A stretch of DNA of 64,000 nt from the NCBI GenBank assembly GCA_022768285.1, contig JALEMJ010000009.1, forward strand, positions 62,001 to 126,000, written 5' to 3'. Source of the stretch: Aerococcus sp. GTDB taxonomy: Bacteria; Bacillota; Bacilli; Lactobacillales; Aerococcaceae. Made by a program: the position numbers and the translations under genes. The notes below the pieces were generated by a model. That model worked only from the letters and a program-made list of their open reading frames with translations. It was not told the DNA's origin and searched no databases. Shown here piece by piece: positions 8,552 to 17,707 of the stretch. Each line of letters starts with the position of its first letter. Position 1 is the first letter of the stretch.

Positions 8552-10834
8552 TTAATCGTTATCACTTGCGTCATCTGCGGATTCTTTCGAGGAATCATCG
8601 GCAGATTCACTATTTTCAGCCGGTCTATCCGAACTGAAGTTATCGACAACGATTTGATTATCCGTATTGGTATCGAAGTGCACGTAATGCAATTCCGGAT
8701 TCTTCAAATAGACATCAGCGACTTGGTTCTCAATCTGATCCTGAATGATACGACGGAGCGGCCGTGCACCCATTTCTGGATTGTAACCGAGGTCTACGAG
8801 GCGTTCCTTCACATCTTTTGTCGTATCGATATGAATCTCTTGGCCATCGAGCATGTCGTTCAATTCATCAATCATCAAGTCGACAATCTTAATCAATTGT
8901 TCTTTCTTGAGCGGGTTGAATTTGACGATCGCATCGAAACGGTTGAGGAATTCTGGTTTGAAGAATTCTTCCAACTGATTAATGATATTAGCCTGCTCTT
9001 TGTCATGATCACGCGCACCGAAGCCGACGCTCGCTTCTGTATTACCACTGCCGGCATTGGAGGTCATAATCAATATTGTGTCCTTAAAGGAAACCGTACG
9101 CCCCTGCGCATCCGTGAGACGTCCATCTTCCATCACTTGCAGGAAGGTGTTCAGTACATCTGGATGTGCTTTTTCAATTTCATCGAGCAGAATCAAAGAA
9201 TACGGGTGACGACGAACGCGCTCAGTCAACTGACCAGCTTCTTCGTAACCAACGTATCCCGGAGGTGAACCGATCAGTTTAGACACAGAGTGCTTCTCCA
9301 TGTATTCCGACATGTCGAAGCGAACCATGGCATCTTTGGATCCAAAGAGTTCCTCAGCTAATTGACGCGCCATTTCGGTTTTACCGACACCAGTCGGACC
9401 GACAAAGAGGAAGCTACCGATTGGACGTTCGGATTTATTGAAGCCGATACGGTTACGACGAATCGCATTGGCGACCGTTTTAACCGCGTCATCCTGACCA
9501 ATAACGTTTGCCTTCAGGTTCTTGTCAAGATTGACGAGCTGTGTCTGTTCGTTTTCTTGTAAGTCACCGACAGGAATACCGGTTTTCTTTTCGATCAGTT
9601 TTTGAATATCGCTGACATTAATGACTGGTGTGTTTTCAGGCACAGATTCATTCTTATCGCGCAATTCCTTGTAGTGCTGCAACTGATCACGGTAGTAAGC
9701 GGCTTTTTCATAGTCTTCTGACTCTGTAGCCATCGTCTTCAATTTTTCTAATTCTTCGATCTGTTTGTCCAATGTCTCTTTATCAACAAACGGGACGGAC
9801 AAGTTTTTCTTCGAACCGGATTCATCGAGTAAGTCGATGGCTTTGTCCGGTAATTGGCGATCAGTAATGTACCGGTCTGAAAGGGTAACAGTAGCTTTCA
9901 GCGCGTCATCAGAATACTTCACACTGTGGAATTTTTCGTATTTTGGCGCGATACCTTTGATGATCTTGATCGTTTCCTCAACGCTCGGCTCATTCACCGT
10001 AATCGGTTGAAGACGACGTGCCAGTGCCGCATCTTTTTCGATATTTCTGAATTCATTGAATGTCGTTGCACCGACTAGCTGCATTTCGCCACGAGCGAGT
10101 GCAGGTTTCAAGATGTTACCCGCATCCATTGTATTGCCTTCAGTACCACCTGCACCGACGATTTCGTGGATTTCATCGATGAAGAGAATAATGTTTTTAT
10201 TGTCACTGACTTCTTTGATCAGTTTTTGCATCTTCTCTTCAAACTGGCCACGAACACCGGTACCTTGAATCAATGAAGCGACATCAAGACTGATGACTTC
10301 CTTCGATTGTAGTTTCTGTGGGACTTCCTTGTTTACAATGCGCTGTGCTAATCCTTCAACAACGGCCGTTTTACCGACACCGGCTTCACCGATTAACACA
10401 GGATTATTCTTGTTGCGGCGGTTCAATATTTCGATAATCTGCTGAATTTCTTCATCACGGCCGATAATTGGATCGAATTTACCTTGACGCGCTAATTCAG
10501 TCAGATTGGTACCGTATTGGTCCAAGAATCCGTTACCACCATTGGCGGCACCACCATCGCCACTGAAGTTTCCTTGATTGATATTTGAAGCATTAAAGCC
10601 ACTGCGGCCTTGAAACTGTCTAAAGATATTATCGAGATCATTCCAACCATTATTTCCCCAACGATTCATATTGTTCTGATCATCGGTGGAATCGATCGTT
10701 GGTTGATCACTTTTCTTTCCGGTGACAACTTCGTAATAGCACGCCTGGCAAAGGTTAACAGCTTGTCGTTCGCCGTTAACATTCGCATACATATGAATTG
10801 CGGCTTCACGTTTACCACAACGTTGACATACCAT
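8552..10834 (-). CDS. clpE: Clp ATPase ClpE
   Basis: 760 residues. An N-terminal C4 zinc finger (C3, C6, C29, C32) replaces the Clp_N repeats of ClpC and is the hallmark of ClpE. A Gly/Asn-rich linker (about 55-105) precedes the first AAA+ domain (Walker A GEAGVGKT, 149-156); a UVR coiled coil (about 365-395) separates it from the second (Walker A GPTGVGKT, 479-486). An SVGFGA loop after the second AAA+ core is the likely ClpP-docking tripeptide. ClpE unfolds heat-damaged proteins for ClpP and helps end the CtsR heat response. It carries two CtsR operators and its own strong promoter. Confidence 0.96.
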   Translation of the reverse strand: MVCQRCGKREAAIHMYANVNGERQAVNLCQACYYEVVTGKKSDQPTIDSTDDQNNMNRWGNNGWNDLDNIFRQFQGRSGFNASNINQGNFSGDGGAANGGNGFLDQYGTNLTELARQGKFDPIIGRDEEIQQIIEILNRRNKNNPVLIGEAGVGKTAVVEGLAQRIVNKEVPQKLQSKEVISLDVASLIQGTGVRGQFEEKMQKLIKEVSDNKNIILFIDEIHEIVGAGGTEGNTMDAGNILKPALARGEMQLVGATTFNEFRNIEKDAALARRLQPITVNEPSVEETIKIIKGIAPKYEKFHSVKYSDDALKATVTLSDRYITDRQLPDKAIDLLDESGSKKNLSVPFVDKETLDKQIEELEKLKTMATESEDYEKAAYYRDQLQHYKELRDKNESVPENTPVINVSDIQKLIEKKTGIPVGDLQENEQTQLVNLDKNLKANVIGQDDAVKTVANAIRRNRIGFNKSERPIGSFLFVGPTGVGKTEMARQLAEELFGSKDAMVRFDMSEYMEKHSVSKLIGSPPGYVGYEEAGQLTERVRRHPYSLILLDEIEKAHPDVLNTFLQVMEDGRLTDAQGRTVSFKDTILIMTSNAGSGNTEASVGFGARDHDKEQANIINQLEEFFKPEFLNRFDAIVKFNPLKKEQLIKIVDLMIDELNDMLDGQEIHIDTTKDVKERLVDLGYNPEMGARPLRRIIQDQIENQVADVYLKNPELHYVHFDTNTDNQIVVDNFSSDRPAENSESADDSSKESADDASDND

Positions 10835-10892
10835 AATTCGTCACACTCCTTATTGAAAAACATTACATCTAAAGCCAATGTCAACTCAATGT

Positions 10893-10909
10893 GTTGACCT
10901 TTTTTGACC
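10893..10909 (-). promoter_or_regulatory. CtsR operator 1 of clpE
   Basis: On the minus strand GGTCAAAAAAGGTCAAC: two GGTCAAA-like heptads three bases apart, matching the CtsR consensus direct repeat. It lies just downstream of the -10. Confidence 0.9.
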
Positions 10910-10919
10910 TTGCGAATGT

Positions 10920-10948
10920 ATTATACATTGACCATGTTTGACTTTCAA
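10920..10948 (-). promoter_or_regulatory. clpE promoter
   Basis: Minus strand TTGAAA (10948-10943), 17-base spacer, TATAAT (10925-10920). CtsR operator 2 fills the spacer, so CtsR binding would exclude RNA polymerase. Confidence 0.9.
10927..10943 (-). promoter_or_regulatory. CtsR operator 2 of clpE
   Basis: On the minus strand AGTCAAACATGGTCAAT, again two heptads separated by three bases, overlapping the promoter spacer. Confidence 0.88.
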
Positions 10949-10980
10949 GGGGTAATGATTAAAAAAGTCTAAATTTTGCT

Positions 10981-11038
10981 GTGACAGCCATTTAGCGCGG
11001 AAAAATCGCGCTATTTTCGACCGCTAGGCGGTAGTCAC
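10981..11038 (+). other. Structured intergenic region between clpE and ptsH
   Basis: Three nested or adjacent inverted repeats: TAGCGCG 10993-10999 with CGCGCTA 11007-11013 (7 bp, followed by TTTT), then ACCGC-TA-GGCGGT just downstream, enclosed by GTGAC 10981-10985 and GTCAC near 11034-11038. It lies upstream of the predicted ptsH promoter and downstream of the clpE promoter on the opposite strand, so neither mRNA obviously includes it. It may be a small RNA, a protein-binding site or a leftover terminator. Confidence 0.35.
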
Positions 11039-11052
11039 GAGCAGCCTGGCTC

Positions 11053-11081
11053 TTGTCTAATAATGCATTTAATGGTAAATT
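11053..11081 (+). promoter_or_regulatory. Candidate ptsHI promoter
   Basis: TTGTCT (11053-11058), 17-base spacer, TAAATT (11076-11081), about 80 bases before the ptsH start. Confidence 0.45.
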
Positions 11082-11086
11082 ATTTG

Positions 11087-11100
11087 CGTAAGCTTTTACA
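11087..11100 (+). promoter_or_regulatory. cre-like site in ptsHI leader
   Basis: CGTAAGCTTTTACA differs from TGTAAGCGTTTACA at two positions, but it has lost the central CG, so binding by CcpA is uncertain. Confidence 0.3.
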
Positions 11101-11158
11101 TATTAGTGTCAACGTATGTAGAAGTAGAACATGTTACAGAATAAGGAGAGATTGAATC

Positions 11159-11425
11159 ATGGAAAAACGCGATTTTCACATTACTGCTGAAACAGGTATT
11201 CACGCACGTCCAGCCACGTTGTTAGTACAAACGGCTAGCAAGTTTGAGTCTGAGATTAAATTGGAATACAAAGAAAAATCTGTCAACTTGAAATCTATCA
11301 TGGGTGTTATGTCTTTAGGTGTCGGCCAAGGCGCAGACGTTACTATCTCTGTAGAAGGTAGCGACGAGCAAGATGCGATTGCTGCTATCGAAGACACCAT
11401 GAAGAATGAAGGTTTATCTGAATAA
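11159..11425 (+). CDS. ptsH: Phosphocarrier protein HPr
   Basis: 88 residues. GIHARPA contains the His15 that receives phosphate from Enzyme [11 protein letters not shown] contains the regulatory Ser46 phosphorylated by HPr kinase, the form that activates CcpA. Soluble general PTS component that would also energise the lactose/cellobiose-type PTS at 50-53 kb. Preceded by AAGGAGAG; the ptsI ATG follows after a single base. Confidence 0.98.
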   Translation: MEKRDFHITAETGIHARPATLLVQTASKFESEIKLEYKEKSVNLKSIMGVMSLGVGQGADVTISVEGSDEQDAIAAIEDTMKNEGLSE

Positions 11426-11426
11426 G

Positions 11427-13154
11427 ATGAATAAATTTCAAGGTATTGGTGCCAGTGATGGTATCGCAGTTGCGAAAGCATTTTTGCTAGAGCAGCCTGA
11501 TTTAGACTTCGAAATCGGCCAAGCTGATGATAAAGAAGCCGAAATCAGTCGGTTGCATGAAGCAATTGCGACGAGTCGTGGCGAAATTGAAAAGATCAAG
11601 GAAGTAGCTGCTGAACGCTTATCTGCAGAAGAAGCCGAGGTCTTCGACGCGCATTTAACGATGTTGGAAGATCCAGAAATGGTATCCGGTTATGAATCCA
11701 AGATTAATGACGAAGGTTTGAATGCGCAGTCTGCTGTTCGTCAGAGCGCTGACATGTTTATTCAGATCTTCTCTTCAATGGAAGACAACCCGTATATGCA
11801 GGAGCGTGCGGCGGATGTTAAGGATGTTACTGACCGTTTGATTGCGCATTTAATCGACGCGGATATTCCGGACCTCAGTTTGATTTCGGATGATGCTGTG
11901 GTTGTGGCCAACGATTTAACTCCGAGTGATACCGCCCAGTTGAATAACTTTGTTAAAGGTTTTGTAACCAATGTTGGTGGACGCACTTCTCACTCTGCAA
12001 TTATGGCGCGCAGTTTGGAAGTTGCTGCCGTAGTCGGTACAAGCAAAGCCACTCAGGAAATTAAAACGGGCGATGTGATTATCGTCGATGGGTTCAAGGG
12101 CGATGTGATTGTTAGTCCGGATGAAGCCACAATTTCTGAGTATGAAAAGTTAGCGCAAGATTTTGAAAACCAAAAAGCTGAATGGGAACAACTTAAGGAC
12201 GCTGATTCCGTATCAAAAGATGGCAAACAATTTATCTTTGCCGCTAACATCGGTTCGCCGAAAGATATGCCTGGAGTTCACGCGAATGGTGCCGAAGCAA
12301 TCGGTCTTTACCGTACAGAGTTCTTGTACATGAATTCCGATGAATTACCGACTGAAGAAGAACAGTTTGAAGCTTACAAAGAAGTTCTTGAAGGCATGGA
12401 TGGTAAACAAGTCATTATCCGTACGATGGATATCGGCGGCGATAAACAGTTACCATATTTAGCACTACCGGAAGAAATGAACCCATTCTTAGGCTTCCGT
12501 GCAATTCGTGTCAGCTTAGCACGTGAAGAACTCTTCCGTACGCAATTGCGTGCGTTATTGCGTGCGTCAGCTTACGGTCGTTTGGGCATTATGTTCCCGA
12601 TGATCTCTAACATTGCTGAATTCCGTCAAGCCAAAGCTGTTTTGAATGATGAAAAAGCAAAATTACAGAACGAAGGCATCAAGATCGGTGACGACCTCGA
12701 AGTTGGAATTATGATTGAGATTCCTGCAGCAGCCGTATTAGCTGATCAGTTTGCGAAGGAAGTCGATTTCTTCAGTATTGGGACAAACGACTTAATTCAG
12801 TACTCAATGGCTGCTGACCGCCTCAATGAGCGCGTGTCTTACTTATACCAGCCGTATAATCCTTCTGTACTGCGCTTAATCAAATTTGTGATTGATGCCG
12901 CTCACAAAGAAGGCAAATGGACAGGTATGTGTGGGGAAGTCGCTGGCGATCAAACAGCATTACCAATCTTAGTTGGTATGGGCCTCGATGAATTTTCAAT
13001 GAGTGCCACATCTATTTTGAAATCACGTAGTTTATTAGCTCAGTTAGATACGGAAGAGTGTCGCAAATTGGCTGACAAAGCAATTAACGAATGCCTCACT
13101 TCTGATGAAGTTGAGCAATTAGTTGAAGCGTACAAAGCACAGTTAGCTGACTAA
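11427..13154 (+). CDS. ptsI: PTS Enzyme I (phosphoenolpyruvate-protein phosphotransferase)
   Basis: 575 residues from the ATG that starts [10 protein letters not shown], the normal N-terminus; the longer frame back into ptsH is not used. The phosphohistidine is H189 in [11 protein letters not shown], and the PEP-binding barrel is intact, including the IMFPM and IGTNDLIQY segments and the MCGE segment near 500. Transfers phosphate from PEP to HPr. Forms a two-gene operon with ptsH and ends in a strong terminator. Confidence 0.98.
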   Translation: MNKFQGIGASDGIAVAKAFLLEQPDLDFEIGQADDKEAEISRLHEAIATSRGEIEKIKEVAAERLSAEEAEVFDAHLTMLEDPEMVSGYESKINDEGLNAQSAVRQSADMFIQIFSSMEDNPYMQERAADVKDVTDRLIAHLIDADIPDLSLISDDAVVVANDLTPSDTAQLNNFVKGFVTNVGGRTSHSAIMARSLEVAAVVGTSKATQEIKTGDVIIVDGFKGDVIVSPDEATISEYEKLAQDFENQKAEWEQLKDADSVSKDGKQFIFAANIGSPKDMPGVHANGAEAIGLYRTEFLYMNSDELPTEEEQFEAYKEVLEGMDGKQVIIRTMDIGGDKQLPYLALPEEMNPFLGFRAIRVSLAREELFRTQLRALLRASAYGRLGIMFPMISNIAEFRQAKAVLNDEKAKLQNEGIKIGDDLEVGIMIEIPAAAVLADQFAKEVDFFSIGTNDLIQYSMAADRLNERVSYLYQPYNPSVLRLIKFVIDAAHKEGKWTGMCGEVAGDQTALPILVGMGLDEFSMSATSILKSRSLLAQLDTEECRKLADKAINECLTSDEVEQLVEAYKAQLAD

Positions 13155-13170
13155 CGTCATTCTTTTCAAG

Positions 13171-13207
13171 AGCGTGCAAATCATGAAAGTGGTTTGCGCG
13201 CTTTTTT
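13171..13207 (+). terminator. Terminator of ptsHI
   Basis: A stem of about 12 bp (AGCGTGCAAATC paired with GGTTTGCGCGCT, with G-U pairs) followed by six T residues. Confidence 0.9.
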
Positions 13208-13239
13208 AGTAATTGGCATCTATGAAGGGAGTCCAATCA

Positions 13240-13356
13240 ATGTCTATCGAAGAATATGTTAAAAAATTTGATGAGAAAGTTGTCTTTCAAGTGTTCTCAC
13301 AACTTTTGCAACCGTGGAATCACGATCCTAAAGAAGCGATAGGTACAGATCTCTAA
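13240..13356 (+). CDS. Small ORF, 38 residues, unknown function
   Basis: ATG with GAAGGGAG about eight bases upstream and TAA at 13354-13356, between the ptsHI terminator and the next gene. The product begins MSIEEYVKKFDEKVVFQVFS and ends in EAIGTDL; it is mixed-charge with a hydrophobic middle (VVFQVFSQLLQPW), and has no signal peptide, Cys pair or membrane span. It is 36 bases upstream of the helical-repeat gene and probably co-transcribed. No family is recognised. Good ribosome site, spacing and placement favour a real gene, but conservation has not been tested. Confidence 0.5.
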   Translation: MSIEEYVKKFDEKVVFQVFSQLLQPWNHDPKEAIGTDL

Positions 13357-13392
13357 TCACTATTGCATATATTAAATATATAAGGAGGATGC

Positions 13393-14523
13393 ATGGAATC
13401 ACTAGCATTATATGATCATCTCAAAGCCATTCAACATGCTGCGCTACCGCACTTTTACGTCGAGCGCATTAACTTCGGTATCAAAGAGTTAACGGAATGG
13501 CACACAGTTAAACGAACAATCGCTGCGCCACAATTACTCAATGAATTGGGTGTGCGCCGTAATGAAGATATTCAGAAATTACGTCAACTACTTATTGAAA
13601 AAGGAACCATCGAGCCATTGGGCAGTGACGTAATTGCACAGGATCTCGCCAATCTACCGATTAAACATCTCGGTTTCTATCTCGATGTTTATGTCTTAAC
13701 GATTGGTGATTATGCGGTTGCTTATGACGCTGTCAAAGCCAAGTTAGCTAAGGATGGGCGTGTTGACAATTATGAAAACTGCCTCTACATTGCTGCCTAT
13801 CTCGCCGCAATGGTTGATGATGATGCGGTTACGTATCTACAACGTGCGAAGGAATTGGCGAATGATCAGTACGAAAGGATCTTATGCCAGCACCGGTTGG
13901 CGACGTACTACATCAAGCGTACAAAAGATGATGAGAAGCAATCGGAAGCCTTGTCCGACCTGTTCTATATGATCAATCAGATTGAAGAGGAAGCTGTACG
14001 CTGGGCGTATATTGCGATTTTTGATAATCTGTATTCATTGTTCTTGACCAAGCATCACACGCCGTATAAACAGATTATGGTTTTATTGCAGAATGCACTG
14101 AGTGTGATTAAGGCGTCACTGAATAGTCCAATTTTCACTGAGCAAATGAAAATTCAGATTGCGCGCTACCGCAGTCAGTTGAGCATTAACCTGTCCCAGT
14201 TGTATGCGGATAAGGAACATACGCCGAAAGCCATTGCCATCTTATTAGACGATTTGAAGACAGTACAGCGTTACGCACCGGACTACCTCGGCGAGTGCTA
14301 CGGGGCGTTGGCATATACGTACTACTTGAATAAGGACTATGAGGCAGCGATTGACTACGGAACAAAGGCGTATCAGTTCTTTGAAGCCATCGGGAGCGTG
14401 GCAGGATGGAACACCTCCAAAGATATTTTGGTTGCTGCGCATTACAAGCACGGTGATATGGAATTGGCACAGCAGTACTTTGAAACAACATTAGACGATT
14501 TAGTTGCTGCAGAAAATGAATAA
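13393..14523 (+). CDS. Helical-repeat (TPR-like) cytosolic protein, function unknown
   Basis: 376 residues, almost entirely alpha-helical, no signal peptide or membrane segment. Tandem helix pairs resembling TPR units are visible from about residue 90 to the end (for example YENCLYIAAYLAAMVDDDAV and GECYGALAYTYYLNKDYEAA). The first 75 residues do not show a convincing helix-turn-helix, which separates it from Rgg/PlcR regulators. AAGGAGGA precedes the ATG. It lies behind the 38-codon ORF and has its own terminator. A protein-interaction or peptide-sensing role is conceivable but not shown. Confidence 0.8.
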   Translation: MESLALYDHLKAIQHAALPHFYVERINFGIKELTEWHTVKRTIAAPQLLNELGVRRNEDIQKLRQLLIEKGTIEPLGSDVIAQDLANLPIKHLGFYLDVYVLTIGDYAVAYDAVKAKLAKDGRVDNYENCLYIAAYLAAMVDDDAVTYLQRAKELANDQYERILCQHRLATYYIKRTKDDEKQSEALSDLFYMINQIEEEAVRWAYIAIFDNLYSLFLTKHHTPYKQIMVLLQNALSVIKASLNSPIFTEQMKIQIARYRSQLSINLSQLYADKEHTPKAIAILLDDLKTVQRYAPDYLGECYGALAYTYYLNKDYEAAIDYGTKAYQFFEAIGSVAGWNTSKDILVAAHYKHGDMELAQQYFETTLDDLVAAENE

Positions 14524-14540
14524 TAGATAATAACGCATGA

Positions 14541-14567
14541 AAGGCATCGCGGATGTGATGCCTTTTT
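14541..14567 (+). terminator. Terminator of the helical-repeat gene
   Basis: AAGGCATC / GATGCCTT, 8-bp perfect stem with an 8-base loop, followed by TTT. Confidence 0.88.
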
Positions 14568-14601
14568 ATTATGGAATGCTAAAAATTCGTTAGGTGCTTT
14601 A

Positions 14602-14630
14602 TTGTTTAGTGTACGTTGTGATAGTATGTA
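14602..14630 (+). promoter_or_regulatory. Candidate promoter of the GT4 glycosyltransferase gene
   Basis: TTGTTT, 17-base spacer, TATGTA, about 30 bases before the gene. Confidence 0.4.
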
Positions 14631-14660
14631 ATGACAAAGAACGGAGGAGAACGGAAGTCC

Positions 14661-15797
14661 ATGCGCATTGGAATTTTTACGGATACTTACTTTCCACAGA
14701 CCAGTGGGGTATCGACATCGATCGAAACACTGTGTGAGGAATTGCGGGCGCATGGGCATAAGGTGTACCTTTTTACCACTACTGATCCCGGCGCGAAGCC
14801 AGAGAAATATATCTACCGTTATCGCTCGGTACCATTTGTTTTCTTCAAAGAGCGCCGAGTAGCTGCGCCGTTATTGCATCGCGTCTATCAGCAGGTGAAG
14901 GACTTAAAGCTCGATCTCATCCACACGCAAACAGAATTTGGCTTAGGCCTCTGCGGACAACAGGTCGCACGGATGCTGCATATTCCGCTGGTCCATACCT
15001 ATCACACCTGGTATGAGCATTACTTACATTATATTTTTAATGGGCATTTGATTCATCGCAAAACGGTACAAGTATTGTCCAAGTGGTTTTGCAACCGTAC
15101 GAATGAAATCGTTGTACCGAGTGCGATGATGGGCGAGGTGTTGACGAATTATGGCGTTTCTCGACCGGTTCACGCGATTTCAACGGGTGTGCAGATCCCC
15201 CCGAGGATGAGTGATGAGTTGCGCTGCTCGATGCGTCAGTCATTAGGTCTTCCTGACGATGCGATCGTATTGCTCTCCGTCAATCGTCTCGCCGAAGAGA
15301 AAAATCTCGATGCTCTGTTAAAACATTTTAAAACCTGCTATGACCAAGATGAGCGATTACGCCTCGTGCTTGTCGGGGACGGTCCAGAACGCGAAAAACT
15401 CGAACATCTCATTCGTGAGCTGCACATCAATGATCAGGTTATTATGACAGGAATGATTGCGCATGAAGAGGTCTCCCACTTTTATCAAATGGCTGACGTG
15501 TATGTGAATTTATCCGTCACGGAGACGCAGGGGTTGACATTCAGCGAATCGATCGTTAATCGCTTGCCAATTGTCGCCTTGGCGAATGACTATTTATCGT
15601 CATTGAATGAACAGAAACAGCTCGGTGTCCTTTTAACTGATCCCAAGGAATTGTATCCGGCAATTCAAGAGGTGATGGCTCACCGCGAAGCTATTGTTGC
15701 GCATTTAGATCAACTCACGCCATATGTGAGTTCTGATCATTTTTATCAGGAGATGATTGCGGTGTATGAACGCTTAGTCAATTCTGATAAATCGTGA
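14661..15797 (+). CDS. GT4-family glycosyltransferase (LafA/diacylglycerol glucosyltransferase-like)
   Basis: 378 residues. N-terminal acceptor domain starts MRIGIFTDTYFPQTSGVSTS with the HTYHTWYEHYLHY segment near 115 typical of processive-lipid GT4 enzymes; the donor domain has the SVNRLAEEKN and GDGPERE motifs and the ETQGLTFSES nucleotide-sugar site. Such enzymes put glucose or galactose on diacylglycerol to make glycolipid and lipoteichoic acid anchors at the cytosolic membrane face. The start is the ATG after ACGGAAG rather than an ATG 30 bases earlier that precedes the ribosome site. The donor and acceptor are inferred from family only. Confidence 0.85.
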   Translation: MRIGIFTDTYFPQTSGVSTSIETLCEELRAHGHKVYLFTTTDPGAKPEKYIYRYRSVPFVFFKERRVAAPLLHRVYQQVKDLKLDLIHTQTEFGLGLCGQQVARMLHIPLVHTYHTWYEHYLHYIFNGHLIHRKTVQVLSKWFCNRTNEIVVPSAMMGEVLTNYGVSRPVHAISTGVQIPPRMSDELRCSMRQSLGLPDDAIVLLSVNRLAEEKNLDALLKHFKTCYDQDERLRLVLVGDGPEREKLEHLIRELHINDQVIMTGMIAHEEVSHFYQMADVYVNLSVTETQGLTFSESIVNRLPIVALANDYLSSLNEQKQLGVLLTDPKELYPAIQEVMAHREAIVAHLDQLTPYVSSDHFYQEMIAVYERLVNSDKS

Positions 15798-15866
15798 TTA
15801 TTGCTAGATATAGAACGTTAGGAATGATAGAATAACGGAGAACATCGAGCGAAGGGAGTTTTTTCG

Positions 15867-16094
15867 ATGGAGCCATCACAATTAAAGGCGATTATTACGC
15901 GACTGGAAGCAATGACAGCTGACGATTCATCGATTGATGTACGTAAATTTGAAAAAGATGGTACGGAGCGCTGTACCGTCACATTTGATAGAGAACGCCA
16001 AATGTTCTTGTTGGACGACCATAGTGAAAACGAAGATTTCGAATTTGACGATATCGATTTAGTCGCCATGGAAATTTACGACTTGATTCAATAG
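15867..16094 (+). CDS. ykuJ: YkuJ-family protein (DUF1797)
   Basis: 75 residues. The end FDDIDLVAMEIYDLIQ matches the conserved C-terminus of B. subtilis YkuJ, and the start SQLKAIITRLEAM its N-terminus. Small cytosolic protein of unknown role. GAAGGGAG lies before the ATG, and an extended -10 (TGATAGAAT, 15825-15833) precedes it, so it probably has its own promoter. Confidence 0.85.
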   Translation: MEPSQLKAIITRLEAMTADDSSIDVRKFEKDGTERCTVTFDRERQMFLLDDHSENEDFEFDDIDLVAMEIYDLIQ

Positions 16095-16120
16095 AAACGA
16101 ATAAGATTGAAAGTTTGAGA

Positions 16121-16147
16121 GCCGCGGTAGGAATACCCGGTTTTTTT
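16121..16147 (+). terminator. Terminator or attenuator between ykuJ and murE
   Basis: CCG(C)GGTA / TACCCGG stem with one bulge and a GGAA loop followed by seven T residues. It ends about 20 bases before the murE start, leaving no room for a promoter, so murE must be reached by read-through. Confidence 0.7.
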
Positions 16148-16168
16148 CTGAATAAAAAGGGGAACAGT

Positions 16169-17689
16169 ATGCGGATTAAAACGGTCATTGCACAGTTAGA
16201 ATTAGCACATTTACTCAGAGATAAGCCAGCAGTAGCTGATGATGTGGAGATCACATCACTATCGTATGATTCGAGAACGAATCGTCCAGACAGCCTGTTT
16301 TTCTGCAAAGGTCAGCAATTCAAAGCAACTTACTTAGAGAAGGCCATTCAGAACGGTGCAGTATTCTACGTTTCTGAAACAGCTTATGATGTAGCAATTC
16401 CAGGCTTAATTGTGTCAGATATTCGTCAGGCCATGGCCGTCGTTGCGGATACGTTCTACGACCATCCGTATCAATCGTTTTATACAGCAGGTATTACGGG
16501 TACAAAAGGAAAGACGACGACCGCTAGTTTCCTTAAAGCGATTATGGATGCTTGGGCGGCGCAGGAACAGGAATCTGTATCCGGTTTAATTTCCTCAACA
16601 CGCGTAGTCACTGGCCAGCGCGATGAAGCAGCCGTTTTGACAACGCCCGAATCCTTACCACTCTATCAGTACCTCGATGAAGCGCGACAGGCCTCGCTGC
16701 CATTTGTAACCATGGAAGTATCGAGTCAAGCATTGAAGTATCATCGGACAGACGGCATTATTTTCGATGCAGTGGCGTTTTTGAATATCTCTGAAGACCA
16801 TATCAGTCCAATCGAACATCCGACCTTCGAGGATTATTTCTCAAGTAAATTGAAGATTTTCAAACAGGGAAAGTTAGCAGTGATCAATAAAGCTTCTGAT
16901 CATTACGAGCGCATTTACAACATGGCAGCAGCGAGCGATACGGTACAAAAAATTATTACAATTGCCGTTGATGACTCATCAGCCGATATTTATGCGACGG
17001 ATTGTCAGCCGCACGGTACTGGCTATCGCTTCACAGTCAATGGTATCGGTGAGCCGTTCAACTGCAGAATTCAGATGAGTGGAGTGTTCAATATTGCTAA
17101 TGCATTGGTAGCACTTGCAATTGCGGCTGATTACGGCGTGCCACGTGAGATTTTGGCAAATGCTTTGACAAATGTACAAATACCGGGACGCATGGAGCAT
17201 TACCAATCGGCAGATCAGCGTCTACACGCTATTATCGATTTTGCGCACAACAAGCTTAGTTTAACGGCATTATTCCAGACGGCTCAGCAACTGTATCCTG
17301 GTGCAAAAATCGGTTTAGTCATTGGGGCAACTGGTGATAAAGCAATTAGTCGACGTACCGGCTTAGCGGAGGCAGCGGCAGTGTATGCTGATCACGTCAT
17401 TTTTACTAGTGATGATCCTGGCAGCGAAGATCCTCTGCAGATTGCGAAAGAGATGCAAGAAGTTGCGCATCAAAACGGAAAAGAAACGACGATAGAACTC
17501 GACCGTCCTAAAGCCATCGCTGAACTATTTCAATGGGCAGCATCGGAAAGTGGCCCAATCGTTCTGCTAGTGGCAGGCAAAGGTAACGAAGATACAATGA
17601 AGACGGCTCGCGGTGCTGAAGCTTATGCGGGAGACAGCCATTACGTCAAAACAGAACTTACCGCTTATGATAGAATAGGCAGAAATTAG
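16169..17689 (+). CDS. murE: UDP-MurNAc-tripeptide synthetase, probably L-lysine-adding MurE
   Basis: 506 residues with the three Mur ligase domains; the ATP site GTKGKTT is near residue 112. The substrate-selecting motif reads DDPGSEDP (415-422), lacking the Arg of the DNPR motif of diaminopimelate-adding enzymes, which points to L-lysine (or another residue) as third peptide amino acid, as usual in Lactobacillales. Cytosolic step of peptidoglycan precursor synthesis. The ATG follows AAAAGGGGAA; the longer frame into the terminator is not used. It lies outside the dcw cluster, as is common in this order. Confidence 0.92.
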   Translation: MRIKTVIAQLELAHLLRDKPAVADDVEITSLSYDSRTNRPDSLFFCKGQQFKATYLEKAIQNGAVFYVSETAYDVAIPGLIVSDIRQAMAVVADTFYDHPYQSFYTAGITGTKGKTTTASFLKAIMDAWAAQEQESVSGLISSTRVVTGQRDEAAVLTTPESLPLYQYLDEARQASLPFVTMEVSSQALKYHRTDGIIFDAVAFLNISEDHISPIEHPTFEDYFSSKLKIFKQGKLAVINKASDHYERIYNMAAASDTVQKIITIAVDDSSADIYATDCQPHGTGYRFTVNGIGEPFNCRIQMSGVFNIANALVALAIAADYGVPREILANALTNVQIPGRMEHYQSADQRLHAIIDFAHNKLSLTALFQTAQQLYPGAKIGLVIGATGDKAISRRTGLAEAAAVYADHVIFTSDDPGSEDPLQIAKEMQEVAHQNGKETTIELDRPKAIAELFQWAASESGPIVLLVAGKGNEDTMKTARGAEAYAGDSHYVKTELTAYDRIGRN

Positions 17690-17707
17690 AGCTAGAGGAG
17701 TGCATCA

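Noticed and set aside
8522..9268. 248-codon plus-strand frame downstream of prfC
   Set aside because: Fully antisense to the conserved C-terminal part of clpE; no ribosome site and a composition reflecting the opposite strand's codons.
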